Shown here in pieces: positions 48,480 through 59,983 of a stretch of 64,000 bases of DNA. Within the stretch, counting starts at the first letter, position 1. Each line of letters opens with the position of its first letter. Source of the DNA: Henricia sp. BOLD:AAB3569 (Eukaryota > Echinodermata > Asteroidea > Spinulosida > Echinasteridae); contig JBBELK010000110.1 of assembly GCA_037783545.1 (NCBI GenBank), forward strand, positions 186,001 to 250,000. Reading direction: 5' to 3'. Position numbers and translations under genes: made by a program. The notes beneath the pieces were generated by a model, which saw only the letters and a list, made by a program, of their open reading frames with translations, ran no database searches and was not told where the DNA came from.

Positions 48480-50767
48480 GCTTTGACCAAATTGCCGAGC
48501 CAAACTGCGGTGCGTTAACGACAGTCCGAATGACTGAGCATGCGCACAACTCAGGAGTACCCCAAAGAGGTGTGTACAGACAGCCACGGTTTGCGTGAGA
48601 GCAGTCAGGAAGCCTCAACCCAGTTTTTTCTAAACTTTGAAATTTCTCTGCCATTTCCCGGCGAAAGTCTGTCAATTTTTTATGACAAGTGCGCAATATA
48701 GAGAGTTTAGGGCATGCAAAATTTGAAGTTCGTCGGAACATTTTTCGACCTCCAAATTTGCCGACGTTTGGACCACACTTTGACTAAATTGCCGAGCCAA
48801 ACTGCGGTGCGTTAACGACAGTCCGAATGACTGAGCATGCGCACAACTCAGGAGTACCCCAAAGAGGTGTGTACAGACAGCCACGGTTTGCGTGAGAGCA
48901 GTCAGGAAGCCTCAACCCAGTTTTTTCTAAACTTTGAAATTTCTCTGCCATTTCCCGGCGAAAGTCTGTCAATTTTTTATGACAAGTGCGCAATATAGAG
49001 AGTTTAGGGCATGCAAAATTTGAAGTTCGTCGGAACATTTGTCGACCTCCAAATTTGCCGACGTTTGGACCACACTTTGACCAAATTGCCGAGCCAAACT
49101 GCGGTGCGTTAACGACAGTCCGAATGACTGAGCATGCGCACAACTCAGGAGTACCCCAAAGAGGTGTGTACAGACAGCCACGGTTTGCGTGAGAGCAGTC
49201 AGGAAGCCTCAACCCAGTTTTTTCTAAACTTTGAAATTTCTCTGCCATTTCCCGGCGAAAGTCTGTCAATTTTTTATGACAAGTGCGCAATATAGAGAGT
49301 TTAGGGCATGCAAAATTTGAAGTTCGTCGGAACATTTTTCGACCTCCAAATTTGCCGACGTTTGGACCACACTTTGACTAAATTGCCGAGCCAAACTGCG
49401 GTGCGTTAACGACAGTCCGAATGACTGAGCATGCGCACAACTCAGGAGTACCCCAAAGAGGTGTGTACAGACAGCCACGGTTTGCGTGAGAGCAGTCAGG
49501 AAGCCTCAACCCAGTTTTTTCTAAACTTTGAAATTTCTCTGCCATTTCCCGGCGAAAGTCTGTCAATTTTTTATGACAAGTGCGCAATATAGAGAGTTTA
49601 GGGCATGCAAAATTTGAAGTTCGTCGGAACATTTGTCGACCTCCAAATTTGCCGACGTTTGGACCACACTTTGACCAAATTGCCGAGCCAAACTGCGGTG
49701 CGTTAACGACAGTCCGACTGACTGAGCATGCGCACAACTCAGGAGTACCCCAAAGAGGTGTGTACAGACAGCCACGGTTTGCGTGAGAGCAGTCAGGAAG
49801 CCTCAACCCAGTTTTTTCTAAACTTTGAAATTTCTCTGCCATTTCCCGGCGAAAGTCTGTCAATTTTTTATGACAAGTGCGCAATATAGAGAGTTTAGGG
49901 CATGCAAAATTTGAAGTTCGTCGGAACATTTGTCGACCTCCAAATTTGCCGACGTTTGGACCACACTTTGACCAAATTGCCGAGCCAAACTGCGGTGCGT
50001 TAACGACAGTCCGAATGACTGAGCATGCGCACAACTCAGGAGTACCCCAAAGAGGTGTGTACAGACAGCCACGGTTTGCGTGAGAGCAGTCAGGAAGCCT
50101 CAACCCAGTTTTTTCTAAACTTTGAAATTTCTCTGCCATTTCCCGGCGAAAGTCTGTCAATTTTTTATGACAAGTGCGCAATATAGAGAGTTTAGGGCAT
50201 GCAAAATTTGAAGTTCGTCGGAACATTTTTCGACCTCCAAATTTGCCGACGTTTGGACCACACTTTGACTAAATTGCCGAGTCAAACTGCGGTGCGTTAA
50301 CGACAGTCCGAATGACTGAGCATGCGCACAACTCAGGAGTACCCCAAAGAGGTGTGTACAGACAGCCACGGTTTGCGTGAGAGCAGTCAGGAAGCCTCAA
50401 CCCAGTTTTTTCTAAACTTTGAAATTTCTCTGCCATTTCCCGGCGAAAGTCTGTCAATTTTTTATGACAAGTGCGCAATATAGAGAGTTTAGGGCATGCA
50501 AAATTTGAAGTTCGTCGGAACATTTGTCGACCTCCAAATTTGCCGACGTTTGGACCACACTTTGACCAAATTGCCGAGCCAAACTGCGGTGCGTTAACGA
50601 CAGTCCGAATGACTGAGCATGCGCACAACTCAGGAGTACCCCAAAGAGGTGTGTACAGACAGCCACGGTTTGCGTGAGAGCAGTCAGGAAGCCTCAACCC
50701 AGTTTTTTCTAAACTTTGAAATTTCTCTGCCATTTCCCGGCGAAAGTCTGTCAATTTTTTATGACAA
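48480..50767. repeat. Dimer-like run of SalI-containing and GACTAAAT monomers
   Basis: Two types mix. The monomers at 48,689, 49,283 and 50,174 have TTTGACTAAATTG. The monomers at 48,986, 49,580, 49,877 and 50,471 have a T-to-G change at monomer position 56, turning TTTTCGAC into TTGTCGAC and creating a SalI site (for example 49,041-49,046). The order is 1-2-1-2-2-1-2, a 594 bp dimer with one duplicated type 2 monomer. The 49,580 copy also has CCGACTGAC and the 50,174 copy GAGTCAAAC. Confidence 0.85.
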
Positions 50768-52549
50768 GTGCGCAATATAGAGAGTTTAGGGCATGCAAAA
50801 TTTGAAGTTCGTCGGAACATTTTTCGACCTCCAAATTTGCCGACGTTTGGACCACACTTTGACCAAATTGCCGAGCCAAACTGCGGTGCGTTAACGACAG
50901 TCCGAATGACTGAGCATGCGCACAACTCAGGAGTACCCCAAAGAGGTGTGTACAGACAGCCACGGTTTGCGTGAGAGCAGTCAGGAAGCCTCAACCCAGT
51001 TTTTTCTAAACTTTGAAATTTCTCTGCCATTTCCCGGCGAAAGTCTGTCATTTTTTTATGACAAGTGCGCAATATAGAGAGTTTAGGGCATGCAAAATTT
51101 GAAGTTCGTCGGAACATTTTTCGACCTCCAAATTTGCCGACGTTTGGACCACACTTTGACCAAATTGCCGAGCCAAACTGCGGTGCGTTAACGACAGTCC
51201 GAATGACTGAGCATGCGCACAACTCAGGAGTACCCCAAAGAGGTGTGTACAGACAGCCACGGTTTGCGTGAGAGCAGTCAGGAAGCCTCAATCCAGTTTT
51301 TTCTAAACTTTGAAATGTCTCTGCCATTTCCCGGCGAAAGTCTGTCAATTTTTTATGACAAGTGCGCAATATAGAGAGTTTAGGGCATGCAAAATTTGAA
51401 GTTCGTCGGAACATTTTTCGACCTCCAAATTTGCCGACGTTTGGACCACACTTTGACCAAATTGCCGAGCCAAACTGCGGTGCGTTAACGACAGTCCGAA
51501 TGACTGAGCATGCGCACAACTCAGGAGTACCCCAAAGAGGTGTGTACAGACAGCCACGGTTTGCGTGAGAGCAGTCAGGAAGCCTCAACCCAGTTTTTTC
51601 TAAACTTTGAAATTTCTCTGCCATTTCCCGGCGAAAGTCTGTCAATTTTTTATGACAAGTGCGCAATATAGAGAGTTTAGGGCATGCAAAATTTGAAGTT
51701 CGTCGGAACATTTTTCGACCTCCAAATTTGCCGACGTTTGGACCACACTTTGACCAAATTGCCGAGCCAAACTGCGGTGCGTTAACGACAGTCCGAATGA
51801 CTGAGCATGCGCACAACTCAGGAGTACCCCAAAGAGGTGTGTACAGACAGCCACGGTTTGCGTGAGAGCAGTCAGGAAGCCTCAACCCAGTTTTTTCTAA
51901 ACTTTGAAATTTCTCTGCCATTTCCCGGCGAAAGTCTGTCATTTTTTTATGACAAGTGCGCAATATAGAGAGTTTAGGGCATGCAAAATTTGAAGTTCGT
52001 CGGAACATTTTTCGACCTCCAAATTTGCCGACGTTTGGACCACACTTTGACCAAATTGCCGAGCCAAACTGCGGTGCGTTAACGACAGTCCGAATGACTG
52101 AGCATGCGCACAACTCAGGAGTACCCCAAAGAGGTGTGTACAGACAGCCACGGTTTGCGTGAGAGCAGTCAGGAAGCCTCAACCCAGTTTTTTCTAAACT
52201 TTGAAATGTCTCTGCCATTTCCCGGCGAAAGTCTGTCAATTTTTTATGACAAGTGCGCAATACAGAGAGTTTAGGGCATGTAAAATTTGAAGTTCGTCGG
52301 AACATTTTTCGACCTCCAAATTTGCCGACGTTTGGACCACACTTTGACCAAATTGCCGAGCCAAACTGCGGTGCGTTAACGACAGTCCGAATGACTGAGC
52401 ATGCGCACAACTCAGGAGTACCCCAAAGAGGTGTGTACAGACAGCCACGGTTTGCGTGAGAGCAGTCAGGAAGCCTCAACCCAGTTTTTTCTAAACTTTG
52501 AAATTTCTCTGCCATTTCCCGGCGAAAGTCTGTCAATTTTTTATGACAA
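50768..52549. repeat. Trimeric higher-order repeat, two copies (891 bp)
   Basis: The units are 50,768-51,658 and 51,659-52,549. TCATTTTTTTATG recurs near 51,048 and 51,939, and GAAATGTCTCTG near 51,315 and 52,206, each 891 bp apart. The first unit also has CTCAATCCAG and the second has ATACAGAG with CATGTAAAA. GAAATGTCTCTG reappears in the right-end unit near 59,342 and 61,719, hinting at a shared ancestor. Confidence 0.85.
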
Positions 52550-52847
52550 GTGCGCAATATAGAGAGTTTAGAGCATGCAAAATTTGAAGTTCGTCGGAAC
52601 ATTTTTCGACCTCCAAATTTGCCGACGTTTGGACCACACTTTGACCAAATTGCCGAGCCAAACTGCGGTGCGTTAACGACAGTCCGAATGACTGAGCATG
52701 CGCACAACTCAGGAGTACCCCAAAGAGGTGTGTACAGACAGCCACGGTTTGCGCGAGAGCAGTCAGGAAGCCTCAACCCAATTTTTTCTAAACTTTGAAA
52801 TTTCTCTGCCATTTCCCGGCGAAAGTCTGTCAATTGTTTTATGACAA
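52550..52847. repeat. Linker monomer between two trimers
   Basis: This monomer has TTTAGAGCATGC, GCGCGAG, CCCAATTTT and CAATTGTTTTATG. TTTAGAGCATGC followed by CCCAATTTT also marks the monomers at 59,390 and 61,766, so this copy is the nearest relative of one position of the right-end unit. Confidence 0.8.
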
Positions 52848-54630
52848 GTGCGCAATATAGAGAGTTTAGGGCATGCAAAATTTGAAGTTCGTCGGAACAT
52901 TTTTAGACCTCCAAATTTGCCGACGTTTGGACCACACTTTGACCAAATTGCCGAGCCAAACTGCGGTGCGTTAACGACAGTCCGAATGACTGAGCATGCG
53001 CACAACTCAGGAGTACCCCAAAGAGGTGTGTACAGACAGCCACGGTTTGCGTGAGAGCAGTCAGGAAGCCTCAACCCAGTTTTTTCTAAACTTTGAAATT
53101 TCTCTGCCATTTCCCAGCGAAAGTCTGTCATTTTTTTATGACAAGTGCGCAATATAGAGAGTTTAGGGCATGCAAAATTTGAAGTTCGTCGGAACATTTT
53201 TCGACCTCCAAATTTGCCGACGTTTGGACCACACTTTGACCAAATTGCCGAGCCAAACTGCGGTGCGTTAACGACAGTCCGAATGACTGAGCATGCGCAC
53301 AACTCAGGAGTACCCCAAAGAGGTGTGTACAGACAGCCACGGTTTGCGTGAGAGCAGTCAGGAAGCCTCAACCCAGTTTTTTCTAAACTTTGAAATTTCT
53401 CTGCCATTTCCCGGCGAAAGTCTGTCAATTTTTTATGACAAGTGCGCAATATAGAGAGTTTAGGGCATGCAAAATTTGAAGTTCGTCGGAACATTTTTCG
53501 ACCTCCAAATTTGCCGACGTTTAGACCACACTTTGACCAAATTGCCGAGCCAAACTGCGGTGCGTTAACGACAGTCCGAATGACTGAGCATGCGCACAAC
53601 TCAGGAGTACCCCAAAGAGGTGTGTACAGACAGCCACGGTTTGCGTGAGAGCAGTCAGGAAGCCTCAACCCAGTTTTTTCTAAACTTTGAAATTTCTCTG
53701 CCATTTCCCGGCGAAAGTCTGTCAATTTTTTTATGACAAGTGCGCAATATAGAGAGTTTAGGGCATGCAAAATTTGAAGTTCGTGGAACATTTTTCGACC
53801 TCCAAATTTGCCGACGTTTGGACCACACTTTGACCAAATTGCCGAGCCAAACTGCGGTGCGTTAACGACAGTCCGAATGACTGAGCATGCGCACAACTCA
53901 GGAGTACCCCAAAGAGGTGTGTACAGACAGCCACGGTTTGCGTGAGAGCAGTCAGGAAGCCTCAACCCAGTTTTTTCTAAACTTTGAAATTTCTCTGCCA
54001 TTTCCCAGCGAAAGTCTGTCATTTTTTTATGACAAGTGCGCAATATAGAGAGTTTAGGGCATGCAAAATTTGAAGTTCGTCGGAACATTTTTCGACCTCC
54101 AAATTTGCCGACGTTTGGACCACACTTTGACCAAATTGCCGAGCCAAACTGCGGTGCGTTAACGACAGTCCGAATGACTGAGCATGCGCACAACTCAGGA
54201 GTACCCCAAAGAGGTGTGTACAGACAGCCACGGTTTGCGTGAGAGCAGTCAGGAAGCCTCAACCCAGTTTTTTCTAAACTTTGAAATTTCTCTGCCATTT
54301 CCCGGCGAAAGTCTGTCAATTTTTTATGACAAGTGCGCAATATAGAGAGTTTAGGGCATGCAAAATTTGAAGTTCTTCGGAACATTTTTCGACCTCCAAA
54401 TTTGCCGACGTTTAGACCATACTTTGACCAAATTGCCGAGCCAAACTGCGGTGCGTTAACGACAGTCCGAATGACTGAGCATGCGCACAACTCAGGAGTA
54501 CCCCAAAGAGGTGTGTACAGACAGCCACGGTTTGCGTGAGAGCAGTCAGGAAGCCTCAACCCAGTTTTTTCTAAACTTTGAAATTTCTCTGCCATTTCCC
54601 GGCGAAAGTCTGTCAATTTTTTTATGACAA
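52848..54630. repeat. Second trimeric higher-order repeat, two copies (891-892 bp)
   Basis: The units are 52,848-53,739 and 53,740-54,630. The first monomer of each ends with CCCAGCG and TCATTTTTTTATG, and the third has GTTTAGACCA. The 53,740 monomer has lost one C in GTTCGTGGAAC near 53,784, breaking the hairpin arm. The 54,333 monomer adds GTTCTTCGG and ACCATACTT. Confidence 0.83.
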
Positions 54631-54860
54631 GTGCGCAATATAGAGAGTTTAGGGCATGCAAAATTTGAAGTTCGTCGGAACATTTTTCGACCTCCAAATT
54701 TGCCGACGTTTGGACCACACTTTGACCAAATTGCCGAGCCAAACTGCGGTGCGTTAACGACAGTCCGAATGACTGAGCATGCGCACAACTCAGGAGTACC
54801 CCAAAGAGGTGTGTACAGACAGCCACGGTTTGCGTGAGAGCAGTCAGGAAGCCTCAACCC
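54631..54860. repeat. Consensus-like monomer portion before the five-monomer pair
   Basis: This is a consensus monomer up to its first T-tract. The remainder belongs to the block that recurs five monomers later. Confidence 0.8.
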
Positions 54861-55776
54861 AGTTTTTTCTAACTTTGAAATTTCTCTGCCATTTGCCGGC
54901 GAAAGTCTGTCAATTTTGTATGACAAGTGCGCAATTTAGAGAGTTTAGGGCATGCACAATTTGAAGTTCGTCGGAACATTTTTCGACCTCCAAATTTGCC
55001 GACGTTTGGACCACACTTTGACCAAATTGCCGAGCCAAACTGCGGTGCGTTAACGACAGTCCGAATGACTGAGCATGCGCACAACTCAGGAGTACCCCAA
55101 ATAGGTGTGTACAGACAGCCACGGTTTGCGTGAGAGCAGTCAGGAAGCCTCAACCCAGTTTTTTCTAAACTTTGAAATTTCTCTGCCATTTCCCGGCGAA
55201 AGTCTGTCAATTTTTTATGACAAGTGTGCGATATAGAGAGTTTAGGGCATGCAAAATTTGAAGTTCGTCGGAACATTTTTCGACCTCCAAATTTGCCGAC
55301 GTTTGGACCACACTTTGACCAAATTGCCGAGCCAAACTGCGGTGCGTTAACGACAGTCCGAATGACTGAGCATGCGCACAACTCAGGAGTACCCCAAAGA
55401 GGTGTGTACAGACAGCCACGGTTTGCGTGAGAGCAGTCAGGAAGCCTCAACCCAGTTTTTTCTAAACTTTGAAATTTCTCTGCCATTTCCCGGCGAAAGT
55501 CTGTCAATTTTTTATGACAAGTGCGCAATATAGAGAGTTTAGGGCATGCAAAATTTGAAGTTCGTCGGAACATTTTTCGACCTCCAAATTTGCCGACGTT
55601 TGGACCACACTTTGACCAAATTGCCGAGCCAAACTGCGGTGCGTTAACGACAGTCCGAATGACTGAGCATGCGCACAACTCAGGAGTACCCCAAAGAGGT
55701 GTGTACAGACAGCCACGGTTTGCGTGAGAGCAGTCAGGAAGCCTCAACCCAGTTTTTTCTAAACTTTGAAATTTCT
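54861..55776. repeat. Five-monomer-offset repeat, copy 1
   Basis: This block matches 56,345-57,260 at offset 1,484 bp. Shared markers in order are TTCTAACTTTG (one A lost), TTTTGTATG, GCGCAATTTAG, AAATAGG, and GTGTGCGATATAG. Differences are TTTGCCGG and GCATGCACAA in this copy. The right limit is CTCTGCC here against CTGTGCC in the partner. Confidence 0.83.
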
Positions 55777-56344
55777 CTGCCATTTCCCGGCGAAAGTCTG
55801 TCAATTTTTTATGACAAGTGCGCAATATAGAGAGTTTAGGGCATGCAAAATTTGAAGTTCGTCGGAACATTTTTCGACCTCCAAATTTGCCGACGTTTAG
55901 ACCACACTTTGACCAAATTGCCGAGCCAAACTGCGGTGCGTTAACGACAGTCCGAATGACTGAGCATGCGCACAACTCAGGAGTACCCCAAAGAGGTGTG
56001 TACAGACAGCCACGGTTTGCGTGAGAGCAGTCAGGAAGCCTCAACCCAGTTTTTTCTAAACTTTGAAATTTCTCTGCCATTTCCCCGCGAAAGTCTGTCA
56101 ATTTTTTTATGACAAGTGCGCAATATAGAGAGTTTAGGGCATGCAAAATTTGAAGTTCGTGGGAACATTTTTCGACCTCCAAATTTGCCGACGTTTGGAC
56201 CACACTTTGACCAAATTGCCGAGCCAAACTGCGGTGCGTTAACGACAGTCCGAATGACTGAGCATGCGCACAACTCAGGAGTACCCCAAAGAGGTGTGTA
56301 CAGACAGCCACGGTTTGCGTGAGAGCAGTCAGGAAGCCTCAACC
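55777..56344. repeat. Monomers between the five-monomer-offset copies
   Basis: About two monomers. One has GTTTAGACC near 55,896, TTCCCCGCG near 56,081 and seven T; the next has GTTCGTGGGAAC near 56,157 and a T-tract shortened by one. Confidence 0.8.
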
Positions 56345-57260
56345 CAGTTTTTCTAACTTTGAAATTTCTCTGCCATTTCCCGGCGAAAGTCTGTCAATTT
56401 TGTATGACAAGTGCGCAATTTAGAGAGTTTAGGGCATGCAAAATTTGAAGTTCGTCGGAACATTTTTCGACCTCCAAATTTGCCGACGTTTGGACCACAC
56501 TTTGACCAAATTGCCGAGCCAAACTGCGGTGCGTTAACGACAGTCCGAATGACTGAGCATGCGCACAACTCAGGAGTACCCCAAATAGGTGTGTACAGAC
56601 AGCCACGGTTTGCGTGAGAGCAGTCAGGAAGCCTCAACCCAGTTTTTTCTAAACTTTGAAATTTCTCTGCCATTTCCCGGCGAAAGTCTGTCAATTTTTT
56701 ATGACAAGTGTGCGATATAGAGAGTTTAGGGCATGCAAAATTTGAAGTTCGTCGGAACATTTTTCGACCTCCAAATTTGCCGACGTTTGGACCACACTTT
56801 GACCAAATTGCCGAGCCAAACTGCGGTGCGTTAACGACAGTCCGAATGACTGAGCATGCGCACAACTCAGGAGTACCCCAAAGAGGTGTGTACAGACAGC
56901 CACGGTTTGCGTGAGAGCAGTCAGGAAGCCTCAACCCAGTTTTTTCTAAACTTTGAAATTTCTCTGCCATTTCCCGGCGAAAGTCTGTCAATTTTTTATG
57001 ACAAGTGCGCAATATAGAGAGTTTAGGGCATGCAAAATTTGAAGTTCGTCGGAACATTTTTCGACCTCCAAATTTGCCGACGTTTGGACCACACTTTGAC
57101 CAAATTGCCGAGCCAAACTGCGGTGCGTTAACGACAGTCCGAATGACTGAGCATGCGCACAACTCAGGAGTACCCCAAAGAGGTGTGTACAGACAGCCAC
57201 GGTTTGCGTGAGAGCAGTCAGGAAGCCTCAACCCAGTTTTTTCTAAACTTTGAAATTTCT
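56345..57260. repeat. Five-monomer-offset repeat, copy 2
   Basis: Partner of 54,861-55,776. Its last monomer ends with TTTCTGTGCC, a marker that also precedes each later unit of the right-end higher-order repeat (near 59,941 and 62,317). Confidence 0.83.
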
Positions 57261-57301
57261 GTGCCATTTCCCGGCGAAAGTCTGTCAATTTTTTATGACA
57301 A

Positions 57302-59983
57302 GTGCGCAATATAGAGAGTTTAGGGCATGCAAAATTTGAAGTTCGTCGGAACATTTTTCGACCTCCAAATTTGCCGACGTTTGGACCACACTTTGACCAA
57401 ATTGCCGAGCCAAACTGCGGTGCGTTAACGACAGTCCGAATGACTGAGCATGCGCACAACTCAGGAGTACCCCCAAAGAGGTGTGTACAGACAGCCACGG
57501 TTTGCGTGAGAGCAGTCAGGAAGCCTCAACCCAGTTTTTTCTAAACTTTGAAATTTCTCTGCCATTTCCCGGCGAAAGTCTGTCAATTTTTTATGACAAG
57601 TGCGCAATATAGAGAGTAATTTGAAGTTCGTCGGAACATTTTTCGACCTCCAAATTTGCCGACGTTTTGGACCACACTTTGACCAATTGCCGAGCCAAAC
57701 TGCGGTGCGTTAACGAAGTCCGAATGACTGAAGCATGCGCACAACTCAGGAGTACCCCAAAGAGGTGTGTACAGACAGCCACGGTTTGCGTGAGAGCAGT
57801 CAGGGAAGCCTCAAACCAGTTTTTTCTAAACTTTGAAATTTTCTCTGCCATTTCCCGGCGAAAGTCTGTCAATTTTTTTATGACAAGTGCGCAATATAGA
57901 GAGTTTAGGGCATGCAAAATTTTGAAGTTCGTCGGAACATTTTCGACCTCCAATTTGCCGACGTTTGGACCACGCTTTGACCAAATTGCCGAGCCAAACT
58001 GCGGTGGCCGTTAACGACAGTCCCGAATGACTGAGCATGCGCACAAATCAGGAGTACCCCAAAGAGGTGTGTACAGACAGCCACGGTTTGGCGGTGAGAG
58101 CAGTCAGGAAGCCTCAACCAGTTTTTTCTAAACTTTGAAATTTCTCTGCCATTTCCCGGCGAAAGTCTGTCAATTTTTTTATGACAAGGTGAGCCAATAT
58201 AGAGAGTTTAGGGCATGCAAAATTTGAAGTTCGTCGGAACATTTTCGACCTCCAAATTTGCCGACGTTTGGACCACGCTTTGACCAATTGCCGAGCCAAA
58301 CTGCGGTGCGGTTAACGACAGTCCGAATGACTGAGCATGCGCACAACTCAGGAGTACCCAAAGAGGTGTGTACAGGACAGCCACGGTTTGCGTGAGAGCA
58401 GTCAGGAAGCCTCAACCCAGTTTTTTCTAAACTTTGAAATTTCTCTGCCATTTCCCGGCGAAAGTCCTGTCCAATTTTTTATGACAAGTGCGCAATATAG
58501 AGAGTTTAGGGCATGCAAAATTTGAAGTTTCGTCGGAACATTTGTCCGACCTCCAAATTTGCCGACGTTTGGACCACACTTTGACCAAATTGCCGAGCCA
58601 AACTGCGGTGCGTTAACGACAGTTCCGAATGACTGAGCATGCGCACAACTCAGGAGTACCCCAAAGAGGTGTGTACAGACAGCCACGGTTTGCGTGAGAG
58701 CAGTCAGCAAGCCTCAACCCAGTTTTTTCTAACTTTGAAATTTCTCTGCCATTTCCCGGCGAAAAGGTCTGTCAATTTTTTATGACAAGTGCGCAATATA
58801 GCGAGGTTTAGGGCAATGCAAAATTTGAAGTTCGTCGGAAACATTTTTCGACCTCCAAAATTTGCCGACGTTTGGACCACACTTTGACCAAATTGCCGAG
58901 CCAAACTGCGGTGCGTTAACGACATTCCGAATGAACTGAGCATTGCGCACAACTCAGGAGTACCCCAAAGAGGTGTGTACAGACAGCCACGGTTTGCGTG
59001 AGAGCAGTCAGGAAGCCTCAACCCAGTTTTTTCTAAACTTTGAAATTTCTCTGCCATTTCCCGGCGAAAGTCTGTCATTTTTTTATGACAAGTGCGCAAT
59101 TTAGAGGAGTTTAGGGCATGCAAAATTTGAAGTTCGTCGGAACATTTTTCGACCTCCAAATTTGCCGACGTTTGGACCACACTTTGACCAAATTGCCGAG
59201 CCAAACTGCGGTGCGTTAACGACAGTCCGAATGACTGAGCATGCGCACAACTCAGGAGTACCCCAAAGAGGTGTGTACAGACAGCCACGGTTTGCGTGAG
59301 AGCAGTCAGGAAGCCTCAACCCAGTTTTTTCTAAACTTTGAAATGTCTCTGCCATTTCCCGGCGAAAGTCTGTCAATTTTTTATGACAAGTGCGCAATAT
59401 AGAGAGTTTAGAGCATGCAAAATTTGAAGTTCGTCGGAACATTTTTCGACCTCCAAATTTGCCGACGTTTGGACCACACTTTGACCAAATTGCCGAGCCA
59501 AACTGCGGTGCGTTAACGACAGTCCGAATGACTGAGCATGCGCACAACTCAGGAGTACCCCAAAGAGGTGTGTACAGACAGCCACGGTTTGCGTGAGAGC
59601 AGTCAGGAAGCCTCAACCCAATTTTTTCTAAACTTTGAAATTTCTCTGCCATTTCCCGGCGAAAGTCTGTCAATTTTTTATGACAAGTGCGCAATATAGA
59701 GAGTTTAGGGCATGCAAAATTTGAAGTTCGTCGGAACATTTTTCGACCTCCAAATTTGCCGACGTTTGGACCACACTTTGACCAAATTGCCGAGTTAAAC
59801 TGCGGTGCGTTAACGACAGTCCGAATGACTGAGCATGCGCACAACTCAGGAGTACCCCAAAGAGGTGTGTACAGACAGCCACGGTTTGCGTGAGAGCAGT
59901 CAGGAAGCCTCAACCCAGTTTTTTCTAAACTTTGAAATTTCTGTGCCATTTCCCGGCGAAAGTCTGTCAATTTTTTATGACAA
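57302..59983. repeat. Nine-monomer higher-order unit, copy 1 (contains a degraded stretch)
   Basis: Monomer order by marker: (a) GTACCCCCAAAG, (b) plain, (c) and (d) CCACGCTTTG, (e) the SalI-type change with CAGCAAGCC, (f) AGCGAG with GACATTCCG and TCATTTTTTTATG, (g) CAATTTAG with GAAATGTCTC, (h) TTTAGAGCATGC with CCCAATTTT, (i) GAGTTAAAC with TTTCTGTGCC. Positions b to g are full of extra small indels (57,618-59,106) but keep these markers, so their identity in the series is clear. Confidence 0.85.
57618..59106. other. Probable low-accuracy sequence segment (indel-rich)
   Basis: I count about forty events in 1.49 kb that the sister copies lack. Nearly all are gains or losses of one base, often in homopolymers: TTTTGG near 57,665, CAATTGCC near 57,686, CAGGGAAG near 57,804, GTCCCG near 58,022, GTCCTGTCC near 58,466, GAAAAGG near 58,765 and GCAATGC near 58,815. 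There is also a 13 bp loss at 57,618 and a scrambled ACAAGGTGAGCC near 58,187. The remaining 62.5 kb has only a handful of such indels. The abrupt start and stop and the indel type fit uncorrected long-read sequence filling a gap in the assembly. Real degeneration is less likely because the same six monomer positions are intact in the next unit. Confidence 0.85.

Noticed and set aside
57618-59106. Ancient decayed monomers at an array edge
   Set aside because: Clean, ordered monomers of the same unit stand on both sides. The changes are nearly all single-base indels rather than substitutions, which fits sequencing error better than age.
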